From positions 1-33,045 of the forward strand of contig VXSC01000005.1 of NCBI GenBank assembly GCA_009838195.1: a stretch of 33,045 nt of DNA, given 5' to 3'. The stretch is from Rhodothermaceae bacterium (GTDB taxonomy: Bacteria > Bacteroidota > Rhodothermia > Rhodothermales > Bin80). Shown piece by piece: positions 26,201 to 33,043 of the stretch. The notes beneath the pieces were generated by a model, which searched no databases, had not been told where the DNA came from, and saw nothing but the letters and a program-made list of their open reading frames with translations. Both the position numbers and the translations under genes were made by a program. The stretch's first letter is position 1, and every line of letters starts with the position of its first letter.

Positions 26201-27276
26201 ACGCTGGTTGGTTGGAGGGGAATGCGATGGATGGGATGCGAAAGTGTCTGGCGGATGAGTTTACCTCCATTTATGTGTTGAATTTGCGGGGGAATCAGAG
26301 GACTCAGGGCGAAAAATCACGTCAGGAAGGAGGGAAGGTATTTGGATCGGGTTCCAGAGCACCGGTGGCTATTACGCTTTTTGTCCGCAATCCGAGGCGT
26401 AGTAAGATCTTATACCAGGGGTGCCAGATTTTATACCACGACATTGGCGATTATCTAAGCCGTGAGGAGAAGCTGGGCAAGGTGAAGGAGTACCGAGGAA
26501 TTCGAGGGCTTACAGGGGAGTGGAGTGAACTCAAGCCCAATACCTATCATGATTGGCTAAACCAGCGGGACGAAGGGTTCGAAAAATTCATGGCCCTGGG
26601 GGATAAGAAGGGAAATGTGAAAGAGGTGATTTTCAAGAATTATTCTCTGGGGATAAAGACGAACCGCGATGCATGGTGCTACAATTATTCAGAAGCGTCG
26701 CTTCAGTGTAATATTCGCGCGATGATTCGCTTTTATGAGAGTGAACGAGACCGGCTACTAGAGCAGGATGCTAAGGGACGGAAATGGGCAGCGGCAGAAA
26801 TCACGCAATTTGTCAATAATAACCCCACGAAGATTAGCTGGACAAAAGACCTGAAGGCTGATCTGGCAAAAAACAAAGAACTGAGCATTCAAGCGGGCCG
26901 CATCGCAACTTCTGACTACAGGCCCTTTACCCAGCAACATCTGTTCTTTAGTCGTAGACTGAACCAGAGCATCTATCGAATTCACCAATTATTCCCGCAT
27001 GGAGGGGCGGAGAATCGGCTGATTTGTGTGACGGGGAGAGGGTCTACAAATCCGTTCTCCTGCATCATGGTGGACAATATTCCCGATCTCGAAATTATTA
27101 GCAAGTCGCAGTGTTTTCCCCGATGGCTGTATTCAAAACCTGATGAAGCCAAGGAAGATCTGTTTGCAGAGGATATAACTCAAAAAACAGATTCCGACGG
27201 ATATTTACGCGAAAGTGCGATCAAGGAGGAGGCATTATGGACTTTCCAAGAAAAAATGGGGGGGGGGGCAAAATGA
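23257..27276 (+). CDS. Type ISP restriction-modification enzyme, truncated at a poly-G tract
   Basis: Single-chain restriction, translocation and methylation enzyme of the LlaGI/LlaBIII class, 1339 residues as read. Order: an Mrr-like nuclease with Asp73 and Gln88-Cys-Lys90 (GIDLVAK; CAIQCK); helicase domain 1 with ACGTGKT (203-209), CDEAH (333-337) and MTATP (369-373); helicase domain 2 with LSEGVDVPALD and QAVGRVMRR (487-494); an N6-adenine methyltransferase with YTPIEIVDFIL, DPFTGTG (807-813) and NPPW (914-917); then target recognition. About 130-160 residues seem missing at 408-424, where GFGEA (ending domain 1) is followed almost directly by EHVDGTFNAL. The frame ends early because of an 11-G tract; the remaining residues lie in another frame. 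Methylation may persist even if cutting is lost. Confidence 0.9.
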   Translation: MTKPNLEDILDIWRTEAAASDYSKERIKGTAFEKLCIPFLTYDPLQKTYYETPIPYADWASSQGLPEGDIGIDLVAKLRGSDGWCAIQCKLWAEGKTLQKKDIDSFLAASSRKYFSRRLIIDTTGKSWSKQAEETVRDQDPPVIRIGLHELNHSSIDWGKYVGDGTVTTEITSKIPRPHQTEAINKVVSGLQEKGSRGKLLMACGTGKTFTSLRIAEDLAGIGGRVLYLVPSLALMSQTVREWAADTRFPLRSYSVCSDAQVGRRRRRNDDRIDLDVLDLAYPATTDAKSLALHAGGDKSDTFTVIFATYHSLAVIGNAQREYGLPDFDLAICDEAHRTAGARIKDEEDSHFVQIHDQVHIRTHRRLYMTATPKVYAASARNRAGKVNATLYSMEDEETYGPVLYEIGFGEADPLIEYGIASEHVDGTFNALSRTERLDWLDSVQAQDRRCHVLSNVRCLSEGVDVPALDAILFMHPRKSQIEVVQAVGRVMRRSVGKKMGYVILPVVIPSASDASDYLDNNETFRVVWQVLNAIRSHDERFEAMLNLLEEGQSGKHLGIIALSDWQWQSGSGRSPSIGIGTSGGTTEETSQMNGQQLSLEFDLPAAIRAKIVEKCGNRKYWDEWAIDVAEIAQKHIVRITEMVNRHEEAQEVFRDFLAELQDDLNEGITEKEAIEMLAQHMVTRPVFEALHGDGRFVDQNPISKGMQLVLDVLKPAKIEVEAESLDEFYASVARRAKAANTPLARQKIITDLYDKFFRNAFPKTAERLGIVYTPIEIVDFILHSVDDLLRDEFGQSLSSEGVEILDPFTGTGAFITRMIQNGLIERDALPLKYQSEIHANEIMLLAYYIAAVNIEEAFHAEIGTDQYERFPGIILTDTFEMQDGEDMIADILPENSEQRKRQKEAQIRVIVGNPPWSVGQRSENDATKNQSYPILNQRIKNSYAAYSLATNKVSLRDSYILAIRWVSDRIGASGVIGMVTNAGWLEGNAMDGMRKCLADEFTSIYVLNLRGNQRTQGEKSRQEGGKVFGSGSRAPVAITLFVRNPRRSKILYQGCQILYHDIGDYLSREEKLGKVKEYRGIRGLTGEWSELKPNTYHDWLNQRDEGFEKFMALGDKKGNVKEVIFKNYSLGIKTNRDAWCYNYSEASLQCNIRAMIRFYESERDRLLEQDAKGRKWAAAEITQFVNNNPTKISWTKDLKADLAKNKELSIQAGRIATSDYRPFTQQHLFFSRRLNQSIYRIHQLFPHGGAENRLICVTGRGSTNPFSCIMVDNIPDLEIISKSQCFPRWLYSKPDEAKEDLFAEDITQKTDSDGYLRESAIKEEALWTFQEKMGGGAK

Positions 27277-27868
27277 AGTCACAGCAGATGACTTGTTCTA
27301 CTATACCTACGGCATACTCCATGTTCCTTCCTATCGGACAAAATACGCTGCAAACCTCTGTAAAGAACTCCCTCGAATTCCATTTCCCAAAGATGAACAG
27401 CAGTTCTGGATGCTTGCCAAGGCTGGTAGAAAACTGGGAGAGTTGCATGTCAACTACGAAGGAGTCAAAGAGTACCCAATCAGCTTTGAAGAAGGAGGCT
27501 GGAACCCCGCAAATGGTATGCATCCGGAAGCTTTGTTCCGGGTGGGAAATCGCTCCATGCGCCATCCCGGAAAAGCAAGAAATAGGGACAGGTCTCGCAT
27601 TATCTACAACGATCATATTACCGTACAGGGAATCCCACTTCAAGCCTATGATTATATGGTCAATGGGAAACCTGCGATCGCATGGGTCATGGAAAGACAA
27701 CGCGTGAAAATAGACAAAGCCAGCCAGATCGTAAACGATGCTAACCGCTTTGCAATTGAAACCATGCAGGATCCTGCCTATCCGCTCAGATTACTCGCAA
27801 AAGTAATCACGGTTAGCATGGAGACGGTAAAGATTGTCGAAACCCTCCGTGAGATTGAATTCTCATAG
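27215..27868 (+). CDS. C-terminal part of the Type ISP enzyme, out of frame
   Basis: After the G tract this frame continues the restriction enzyme. VTADDLFYYTYGILHVPSYR, followed by YAANLCKELPRIPF and then AKAGRKLGELHVNYE, is the conserved C-terminal segment found in Type ISP target-recognition regions. With one G fewer (10) or two more (13) it fuses to the upstream frame to give 1536 residues, close to the family length of about 1550-1650. As read, it would need its own start: a GTG at 27215 gives 217 residues, but the first 18 are translated from the other enzyme frame and are not homologous. It is best seen as one half of a phase-switched gene. Confidence 0.85.
   Translation: MRSRRRHYGLSKKKWGGGQNEVTADDLFYYTYGILHVPSYRTKYAANLCKELPRIPFPKDEQQFWMLAKAGRKLGELHVNYEGVKEYPISFEEGGWNPANGMHPEALFRVGNRSMRHPGKARNRDRSRIIYNDHITVQGIPLQAYDYMVNGKPAIAWVMERQRVKIDKASQIVNDANRFAIETMQDPAYPLRLLAKVITVSMETVKIVETLREIEFS
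27224..27239 (+). promoter_or_regulatory. Internal ribosome binding site and ATG before the G tract
   Basis: AGGAGGAGG (27224-27232) lies 4 bases before an ATG at 27237, well placed for translation initiation inside the restriction gene. With 11 Gs this ATG reads an unrelated frame. With 9 or 12 Gs it reads straight into the enzyme C-terminal segment. The same bases encode Lys-Glu-Glu-Ala in the main frame, so the match may be a by-product of that codon choice. Confidence 0.35.
27258..27268 (+). repeat. 11-G homopolymer tract (contingency-locus candidate)
   Basis: Eleven consecutive Gs follow AAAAAAT inside the restriction gene. Upstream codons end ...GAA AAA ATG, and downstream homology resumes at CAA AAT GAA GTC. 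The two join in one frame only if the tract has 10 (or 7 or 13) Gs. Poly-G tracts of this length are a known slippage device in phase-variable restriction-modification genes. Confidence 0.95.
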
Positions 27869-27899
27869 GTGTGTACAAGGCAAGCAGCAACATCAACTC

Positions 27900-28148
27900 A
27901 TGTTATCATTTAAGATTCAGCTCTATAGCGTCCTGAAATCAAAGCTCAAGGCAGAGTCCGTTGATCTGGAAACCCAACCGGGCATTACTGTGAGTGAGTT
28001 TCTTGATTTGGCATGTGAGCAGTATCCTGCAATGGCTCCATATCGGAGTGTGATGCGCTTGGCGGTAAATCAGACGTACTCCCGGGATTCAAGTATCATC
28101 CAGGATGGTGATGAAATCGCCATCATAACCCCGGTAAGTGGTGGCTGA
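27900..28148 (+). CDS. moaD: Molybdopterin synthase small subunit MoaD
   Basis: Ubiquitin-fold sulfur carrier of molybdopterin synthase, 82 residues from ATG 27900 (a longer frame begins upstream but overlaps the restriction gene end and adds non-homologous residues). It ends in PVSGG; the C-terminal Gly-Gly is the site of thiocarboxylation by MoeB-type enzymes. The upstream DGDEIAIITP is the usual strand before it. It overlaps moaE by 11 bases. This is the first core gene after the accessory island. Confidence 0.92.
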   Translation: MLSFKIQLYSVLKSKLKAESVDLETQPGITVSEFLDLACEQYPAMAPYRSVMRLAVNQTYSRDSSIIQDGDEIAIITPVSGG

Positions 28149-28599
28149 AGATTTACGCAAACGATGGATACAGCTTTCACGAGAGCCTATTGATATCACT
28201 GAGGCATATCAATTCCTGCAAACTCCTGTAGCAGGAGGCCTTGCACTCTTTATTGGGTCCACACGGCAGTGGACAGCTGGACAGGAGACACTATCTCTGA
28301 CTTACGAAGGTTACGAACCCATGGCACTTAAAGAGATGCACAGGCTGCTAGATATTGCCGTGAATCGTTGGCCGATCCATCGTGCGTGCCTGCTCCATCG
28401 ACTTGGTGAAGTACCACTCGCTGAAGCCAGTGTACTGGTTGGAGTTGCCACGTCGCATCGCCCCGAAGCGTTCGAAGCCTGTCGTTACCTAATTGATCGA
28501 CTTAAAGTACAGGTGCCGATCTGGAAACAGGAGCACCTCGCTGATGGGCAGAAAATCTGGGTGCAGGGCACCGAATCCCCCGAACCTCCTAACTCTTAA
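28138..28599 (+). CDS. moaE: Molybdopterin synthase large subunit MoaE
   Basis: Catalytic subunit of molybdopterin synthase (153 residues), converting cyclic pyranopterin monophosphate to molybdopterin with sulfur from MoaD. Family motifs present: GSTRQ, LTYEGYEPMALKEM, HRLGEVPLAEASVLVGVATSHR and DRLKVQVPIWKQE, including the active-site lysines near LK and WK. GTG start at 28138 inside the end of moaD; a second GTG follows at 28141. Its 3' end overlaps the convergent purC by 11 bases (28589-28599). Confidence 0.93.
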   Translation: MVAEDLRKRWIQLSREPIDITEAYQFLQTPVAGGLALFIGSTRQWTAGQETLSLTYEGYEPMALKEMHRLLDIAVNRWPIHRACLLHRLGEVPLAEASVLVGVATSHRPEAFEACRYLIDRLKVQVPIWKQEHLADGQKIWVQGTESPEPPNS

Positions 28600-29542
28600 G
28601 TACGCTCAGGATTCGTTTCTCGGGCTCTGGATGGATATCTGGAGCGAATGGTTTTCCCGATACCTTCTCAAAGAGATCGATGTAGCGTTCGGATACCCGA
28701 GTACGGAATTCATCAGGAAGGGCAGGGGCCGATTGGTCTTCCTGTCCACGAAAACCTTGATCCATTAACCATTCACGCACAAACTCTTTGGAGAGTTGTT
28801 GTTGCGGTTTGCCTTGCCGGAGGAGTTCCTCGTAGGTCTCAAGGTAAAAATAACGTGAGGAATCCGGGGTATGAACCTCATCAATCAAGACCCAATCACC
28901 ACTTGGGGTTTTGCCAAATTCGTACTTGGTGTCAACTAAGATCAGTCCTTGAGCAGCTGCAAGGTCTGTACCCCTCTGAAACAATGCCAACGAGGTTTTT
29001 TCAAGTTGGTCAAATATATCTGCACTGATTAAGCCCTGTTTGATCGCCTCGTCACGGCTGATATCTTCGTCGTGTCCAACCTGTGCCTTGGTTGTTGGTG
29101 TGAGAATCGGTTTGGGAAGCTTATCGTTTTCATTCAGCCCATCGGGTAATGATTTCCCACAGAGTATCCGTTTGCCGGTGCGATAGGTCCGCCAAGCATG
29201 TCCAACCAGATAACCTCTTACCACAAATTCAAGCTTTCCCGGATCACATTTGTGTGCAATAGTGACGTTTGGATCCGGCACACTCACAATATGATTAGCA
29301 ATGATATCACGAGTTGCATCAAAGAAGTAGGCGGCTAGCTGATTGAGCACTTGGCCTTTGAATGGGATCGTCTGATCGAGAACTCGATCAAATGCCGAAA
29401 TTCGATCGGTGGTCACCATGATCAAGCGATCTCCTTGGTCATAGGTATCGCGCACTTTACCTCGATACTTGGTGCCTAGATCCGTAAAATCTGTCCCGGT
29501 TAATGTCTTATCAAGTTGGTTTTCGATTGCTTTGGTATGCAT
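28589..29542 (-). CDS. purC: SAICAR synthase
   Basis: Phosphoribosylaminoimidazole-succinocarboxamide synthase of purine biosynthesis (317 residues, the long form; the short form is about 240). Motifs seen: YRGKVRDTYDQGDRLIMVTTDRISAFD at the ATP site, the LEFVVRGYLVGHAW segment, and LILVDTKYEFG with IDEVHTPDSSRY (two PurC signatures). The start ATG at 29542 is 2 bases after the stop of the LacI-type regulator, so the two probably share a transcript. Confidence 0.95.
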   Translation of the reverse strand: MHTKAIENQLDKTLTGTDFTDLGTKYRGKVRDTYDQGDRLIMVTTDRISAFDRVLDQTIPFKGQVLNQLAAYFFDATRDIIANHIVSVPDPNVTIAHKCDPGKLEFVVRGYLVGHAWRTYRTGKRILCGKSLPDGLNENDKLPKPILTPTTKAQVGHDEDISRDEAIKQGLISADIFDQLEKTSLALFQRGTDLAAAQGLILVDTKYEFGKTPSGDWVLIDEVHTPDSSRYFYLETYEELLRQGKPQQQLSKEFVREWLMDQGFRGQEDQSAPALPDEFRTRVSERYIDLFEKVSGKPFAPDIHPEPEKRILSVLKS

Positions 29543-29544
29543 GT

Positions 29545-30585
29545 CTATTCTAATGGTTGGGGATAGTCGCTCGACCTTCGTACCCGAAGCTTGGCTACAA
29601 TCTCTTGATCGATACGTCCAGACTCTGAAGGGTTTCTTTGGCGAAAAATTAAACGCTCAGCAGCTAGTCTACCGGTATGTTCAATGCGTTGATCAATGCT
29701 ACTCAACCCAAGGTAGTAGCTTGTCTTAATGTCATCATATCCGACGAGGGCAATATCCTCCGGCACGCGCTTGCCTGCATCTCGTATTGCCTTCCACGCA
29801 CCGATTGCTTGTACATCGCTGGATGCTAGAACCGCTGTAATTGGTGGAGAAACCTGCAGGAGCTGATTCATTGCTTCAAATCCATGCTCTTCACTAAATC
29901 CAGCATGTTTGATCGTACTACCGCTCTGAACGAGGCTATCGTCAAATGGTATTTTATACTTTTTCAGTGCCTTTTTATAACCACGAATACGTTCAAGTTG
30001 AACATATCCATCTGTATAGGCACGTATAAGACCGATACGCTGATACCCCTTTTTCAATAGATGGGTTGTAGCCTTCTCGGCTCCCTTGGAATCATCCCAA
30101 TAGAAACAGTCAAATTCAGTGTGATGGTGGCCAATCAGTATAACGGGGGCGCTGAAGGCCTTTAACTCTTTTGAAAGGGTGGGAGAGACTGGGATTCCTG
30201 CCAAGATCAGTCCATCTACTTTCCCACCTTTCAATTTACTTCGTAACCGTTCCAGAGGGTTCGTACTACCGAGATCGAACAGAAGTAAATCACAATCTTC
30301 GTCAATATCAGCAAGGACGGTACGAAATCCCTTGAATAACGAGTTATGAAAAGCTGTCGTTATCGTGGGCGTCGCGATTGCTATCAGACTTGAATCCTGC
30401 TGCGCCAAGGACCTTGCGACACGATCTGGAAGATATTTTAGCTCATCAACTACTTCAAGAACATGTTTCTTGGTATCTTCTGCGACATTAGAAGAATCAT
30501 TCAGTACACGGGATACAGTGGAAATGGCAACTCCGGCCCTGTCTGCAACTTCATAAATCGTAACACGTGATTTGGAACGTGCCAT
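29545..30585 (-). CDS. LacI-family transcriptional regulator
   Basis: DNA-binding repressor, 346 residues. The N-terminal helix-turn-helix is at about 8-29 (VTIYEVADRAGVAISTVSRVLN), with the hinge helix pattern KYLPDRVARSLAQ after it. The rest is a periplasmic-binding-protein-like sugar sensor (residues 66-330: LIAIATPTITTAFHNSLFKG; VASSDVQAIGAW-type core LASSDVQAIG; DIALVGYDDIKTSYYL). It is divergent from an ABC transporter ATPase across 103 bases, so it probably controls that gene and itself in response to a sugar. It also lies directly upstream of purC. LacI family members include PurR, but the neighbour here suggests sugar control. Confidence 0.9.
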   Translation of the reverse strand: MARSKSRVTIYEVADRAGVAISTVSRVLNDSSNVAEDTKKHVLEVVDELKYLPDRVARSLAQQDSSLIAIATPTITTAFHNSLFKGFRTVLADIDEDCDLLLFDLGSTNPLERLRSKLKGGKVDGLILAGIPVSPTLSKELKAFSAPVILIGHHHTEFDCFYWDDSKGAEKATTHLLKKGYQRIGLIRAYTDGYVQLERIRGYKKALKKYKIPFDDSLVQSGSTIKHAGFSEEHGFEAMNQLLQVSPPITAVLASSDVQAIGAWKAIRDAGKRVPEDIALVGYDDIKTSYYLGLSSIDQRIEHTGRLAAERLIFRQRNPSESGRIDQEIVAKLRVRRSSDYPQPLE

Positions 30586-30635
30586 AGGCCAATCCTAGAT
30601 TCGATAAGTGGTAACGATCAGTAGCATAAGCGAAA

Positions 30636-30650
30636 TGCAAACGCCTTGTA
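30636..30650. promoter_or_regulatory. Possible LacI-type operator in the divergent spacer
   Basis: TGCAAACGCCTTGTA is a loose palindrome (four of seven pairs match) with TGCAA and TTGTA arms, in the spacer between the regulator and the ABC ATPase. A TATATT-like -10 element follows at 30652-30657. LacI-family sites are usually better palindromes with a central CG, so this is only a candidate. Confidence 0.25.
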
Positions 30651-30688
30651 CTATATTCTAAACGTAGCTGTTCTTACTTGAAAACCCG

Positions 30689-31807
30689 ATGGCAAGTGTA
30701 ACCTTTGAAAATGTTCAAAAAGTGTACGACAACAACCATCTGGCTGTTGATGGAGTGAATTTTACTGTCGCAGATGGTGAATTGATGGTGCTGGTTGGGC
30801 CATCTGGTTGCGGCAAGAGCACTACGCTACGAATGCTGGCTGGCCTTGAATCCGTAACGGGTGGATCGATATCCATTGATGACTTAGTTGTGAATGACAT
30901 TCCATCAAAGGATAGGGATGTGGCGATGGTATTTCAGAACTATGCACTGTATCCGCATATGACGGTTTTCAACAACATGGCTTTTGGCCTAAAGCTCCGA
31001 AAATATTCAAAAGTTGAAATCAAACAGCGAGTGGGGCAGGCCGCCGAAATTCTAGGAATCACGGACATCCTGGATCGCAAACCTAAGCAGCTTTCCGGTG
31101 GACAGCAGCAACGGGTAGCAGTTGGTCGTGCGATAGTTCGTAAACCAAAAGTCTTTCTATTTGATGAGCCTCTTTCAAATTTGGACGCGAAGTTGCGTGT
31201 CCAAATGCGTACCGAGCTGGCTCGCTTGCATCGGGAGCTAAACGCTACGATGGTCTACGTGACTCACGACCAGACTGAAGCAATGACATTAGGGGATCGA
31301 ATCGTTGTGATGAATGAGGGGGTCATCCAACAAATTGATGACCCTGTCACGCTTTACAAACGGCCCCAGAACCGTTTCGTAGCCGGATTCATTGGTAGTC
31401 CTGGGATGAATTTTGTTAATGGATCCCTTGAAGTCGTAGATGGAACATGTCGGTTCGTTTCCGAAAAACGTGACCTGCAACTTAGGATTCCCTTGGAATC
31501 GGCTACTGCTGAATCGAATCATCAGGTGGTTCTTGGCTTTCGCCCAGAAAACATCAATTCAGTTTCAAATTCCCAAAACAGCCATGGTGAAGGTATTATT
31601 GAGGCGGAGGTTGTATTTGAAGAGCACTTGGGGGCAGAGTCATATGTATATGGCAAAACATCTTCCACTACATTTATGACTCGCGTAGCTGGTACTTCAA
31701 ATTTCGGAATTGGACAGCGGTTGCAACTTGAATTGGATCTCCACCAGATCCATGTCTTTGATGCAGAAACGGGCAATCTTGTTGTTCGTGGAGGCAGTGA
31801 GGAGTAG
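30689..31807 (+). CDS. ABC sugar transporter ATPase (MalK/UgpC/MsmK type)
   Basis: ATP-binding subunit of a carbohydrate ABC importer, 372 residues. Walker A GPSGCGKST (37-45), Q-loop VFQNYALYPH, signature LSGGQQQR, Walker B VFLFDEPLSNLD and switch THDQTEAMTLGDR are all intact. The C-terminal 130 residues form the TOBE/regulatory domain typical of MalK and UgpC (IGSPGMNFVNG, VVLGFRPENI). No permease or binding protein lies beside it. Such stand-alone ATPases (as with MsmK) can serve several importers. Transcribed divergently from the LacI regulator, with a 103-base spacer. Confidence 0.93.
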   Translation: MASVTFENVQKVYDNNHLAVDGVNFTVADGELMVLVGPSGCGKSTTLRMLAGLESVTGGSISIDDLVVNDIPSKDRDVAMVFQNYALYPHMTVFNNMAFGLKLRKYSKVEIKQRVGQAAEILGITDILDRKPKQLSGGQQQRVAVGRAIVRKPKVFLFDEPLSNLDAKLRVQMRTELARLHRELNATMVYVTHDQTEAMTLGDRIVVMNEGVIQQIDDPVTLYKRPQNRFVAGFIGSPGMNFVNGSLEVVDGTCRFVSEKRDLQLRIPLESATAESNHQVVLGFRPENINSVSNSQNSHGEGIIEAEVVFEEHLGAESYVYGKTSSTTFMTRVAGTSNFGIGQRLQLELDLHQIHVFDAETGNLVVRGGSEE

Positions 31808-31874
31808 GGGAAGGGGCAGGGCAGCCTAATGAATCCCTTTACGCTAGCCCTGAATCACTCCGGATCAGAACTGT

Positions 31875-32753
31875 TCAGATATCTATATACTTGGAGGAGG
31901 ATTCGTCTGGACGAGCATGAGCATATTTACTGGTGGTCGTAAGAGACTGATGTCCCAGAGATTCCTTTACCAAGTGGACTGGAGCTCCATGATTAAGGGC
32001 ATGGGATGCGTGAGCGTGTCGGAGCCAATGGGGGGATATATTCTGGTCAAATCCTGCACTCTTTGCCGCATTTCGAACAATTCGCCAGATCTGCTGCCTA
32101 GACAGTGGTCCACCTTTACGTGACCGGAAAACAGGTTGATTTGGTTCGGTGGCCTCTGTTTTCGATTTGAGTTCCATCAGTTCCTTCCAGACTGAGGTAG
32201 GGACGACTAATGTCCTCGTTTTATTGCCTTTACCCAGGAGAGTGATCTGGCCTTGCTGATTGTCGTTTCGTGCGATTACGGCACCCCAATAGAGTCGGCT
32301 CAACTCTGATACACGAGCACCGGATGCGTAAAATAGCTTTAGTAGCACACGATTCCGTAGCGTGCTTGCCTGAGCAAGAATTTGTTGAATATCTGCCTCT
32401 GTCAGGATGCGCTCACTCAATTTTTCAGGGATATTGGGCAGGGTGACAGCTGCACCCACATTGAAGAGTAAATATCCAATTCGGTGAGCGAAGCTGAACA
32501 GACTCTTGACTGCTGCCAGTTTACGTGCTTGAGTTGCGGGTAAAGCTCCTTTTTCTTTCAGATGATCTACCCAGTCCCAGAAATGCTGCAGTTTAACGTC
32601 GCTCAGCGGTACATCCACAAAGTCTACAAATTGCTCGATATCGTGCGAATAAGCCTCCTGAGAACGCGAACTTTTTCCTTGTAGCCAAAGGCTGATGAGA
32701 TGCATATCATCATTGGCCTGACTGGAGGGTTGAGAGCTAACCGGCACAAGCAT
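31875..32753 (-). CDS. Tyrosine recombinase/integrase (Xer-like)
   Basis: Site-specific recombinase of 292 residues. The N-terminal core-binding (SAM-like) domain covers about 15-105. The catalytic domain has Arg147 in YASGARVSEL, Lys175 in LLGKGNK, His242-x-x-Arg245 in PHWLRHAHASH, His268 in LGHQSLTTT and the nucleophile Tyr277 in TSKYAHARP. It resembles the broad phage-integrase/XerD family with the ending LGHxSxTTTxKYxHARP. It is not clearly XerC or XerD, and an integron-specific insert is absent. It lies beside the right-hand terminal repeat and could be a chromosomal or mobile-element recombinase. The convergent ABC ATPase gene ends 67 bases away. Confidence 0.88.
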   Translation of the reverse strand: MLVPVSSQPSSQANDDMHLISLWLQGKSSRSQEAYSHDIEQFVDFVDVPLSDVKLQHFWDWVDHLKEKGALPATQARKLAAVKSLFSFAHRIGYLLFNVGAAVTLPNIPEKLSERILTEADIQQILAQASTLRNRVLLKLFYASGARVSELSRLYWGAVIARNDNQQGQITLLGKGNKTRTLVVPTSVWKELMELKSKTEATEPNQPVFRSRKGGPLSRQQIWRIVRNAAKSAGFDQNISPHWLRHAHASHALNHGAPVHLVKESLGHQSLTTTSKYAHARPDESSSKYIDI

Positions 32754-32823
32754 GAATAAACCTGTTACTTGAATGAAGTTGTATTAGTAGGCGTACATTT
32801 TGGATTCCCCGAATCATTATCCA

Positions 32824-32948
32824 AATCCCTTGATTGATTGCCGTGGTTAGGCGTGAACGAATCTCAGGAAATCCAATATATCTAACCCTTGTTAGTTCAA
32901 AACCATGTGATTCAATTTCTTGCTTGGTTCAATCCCTTGCTCAATCAA
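32824..32948. repeat. Short repeats upstream of the recombinase gene
   Basis: AATCCCTTG occurs twice (32824-32832 and 32931-32939). GATTCAATTTCTTGCT (32909-32924) and GGTTCAATCCCTTGCT (32926-32941) are 17-base-period tandem copies matching at 13 of 16 positions. TTGATTG (32830-32836) and CAATCAA (32942-32948) are inverted copies. The cluster lies directly before the recombinase gene and next to the terminal repeat, where recombinase binding or attachment sites would be expected. No crossover site is identified. Confidence 0.35.
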
Positions 32949-32993
32949 CTAGCCCCCTAATAAGATCCTGGTAAATGGCAACGCGAGTTGCTC

Positions 32994-33043
32994 CCCTGGT
33001 ATAGTAGGACGGCCGTCAGATAAGGCTACGGGGCGCTATGTAT
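32994..33043. repeat. Right arm of the 50-base inverted repeat
   Basis: Perfect reverse complement of positions 1-50; two further T residues lie outside it (33044-33045). Just inside this arm sits a small hairpin, GCAAC-GCGA-GTTGC (32978-32991), with a GNRA-type loop if transcribed; the left arm has no equivalent, so the hairpin belongs to the flank and not to the repeat. No transposase gene is visible inside the window near either arm. The nearest recombination gene is the tyrosine recombinase at 31875-32753. Confidence 0.95.

Noticed and set aside
27237..27707. 156-codon ORF after the internal ribosome binding site
   Set aside because: Its frame is out of step with the enzyme homology and gives no domain; it is a shadow of the split restriction gene.
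31808..31874. Bidirectional terminator between the ABC ATPase and recombinase genes (AGGGC with GCCCT)
   Set aside because: The stem is short with bulges and there is no T-run on either strand.
31875..32753. Integron integrase
   Set aside because: The length and the ending match general integrases; the IntI-specific insert and any attC-like cassette array are missing.
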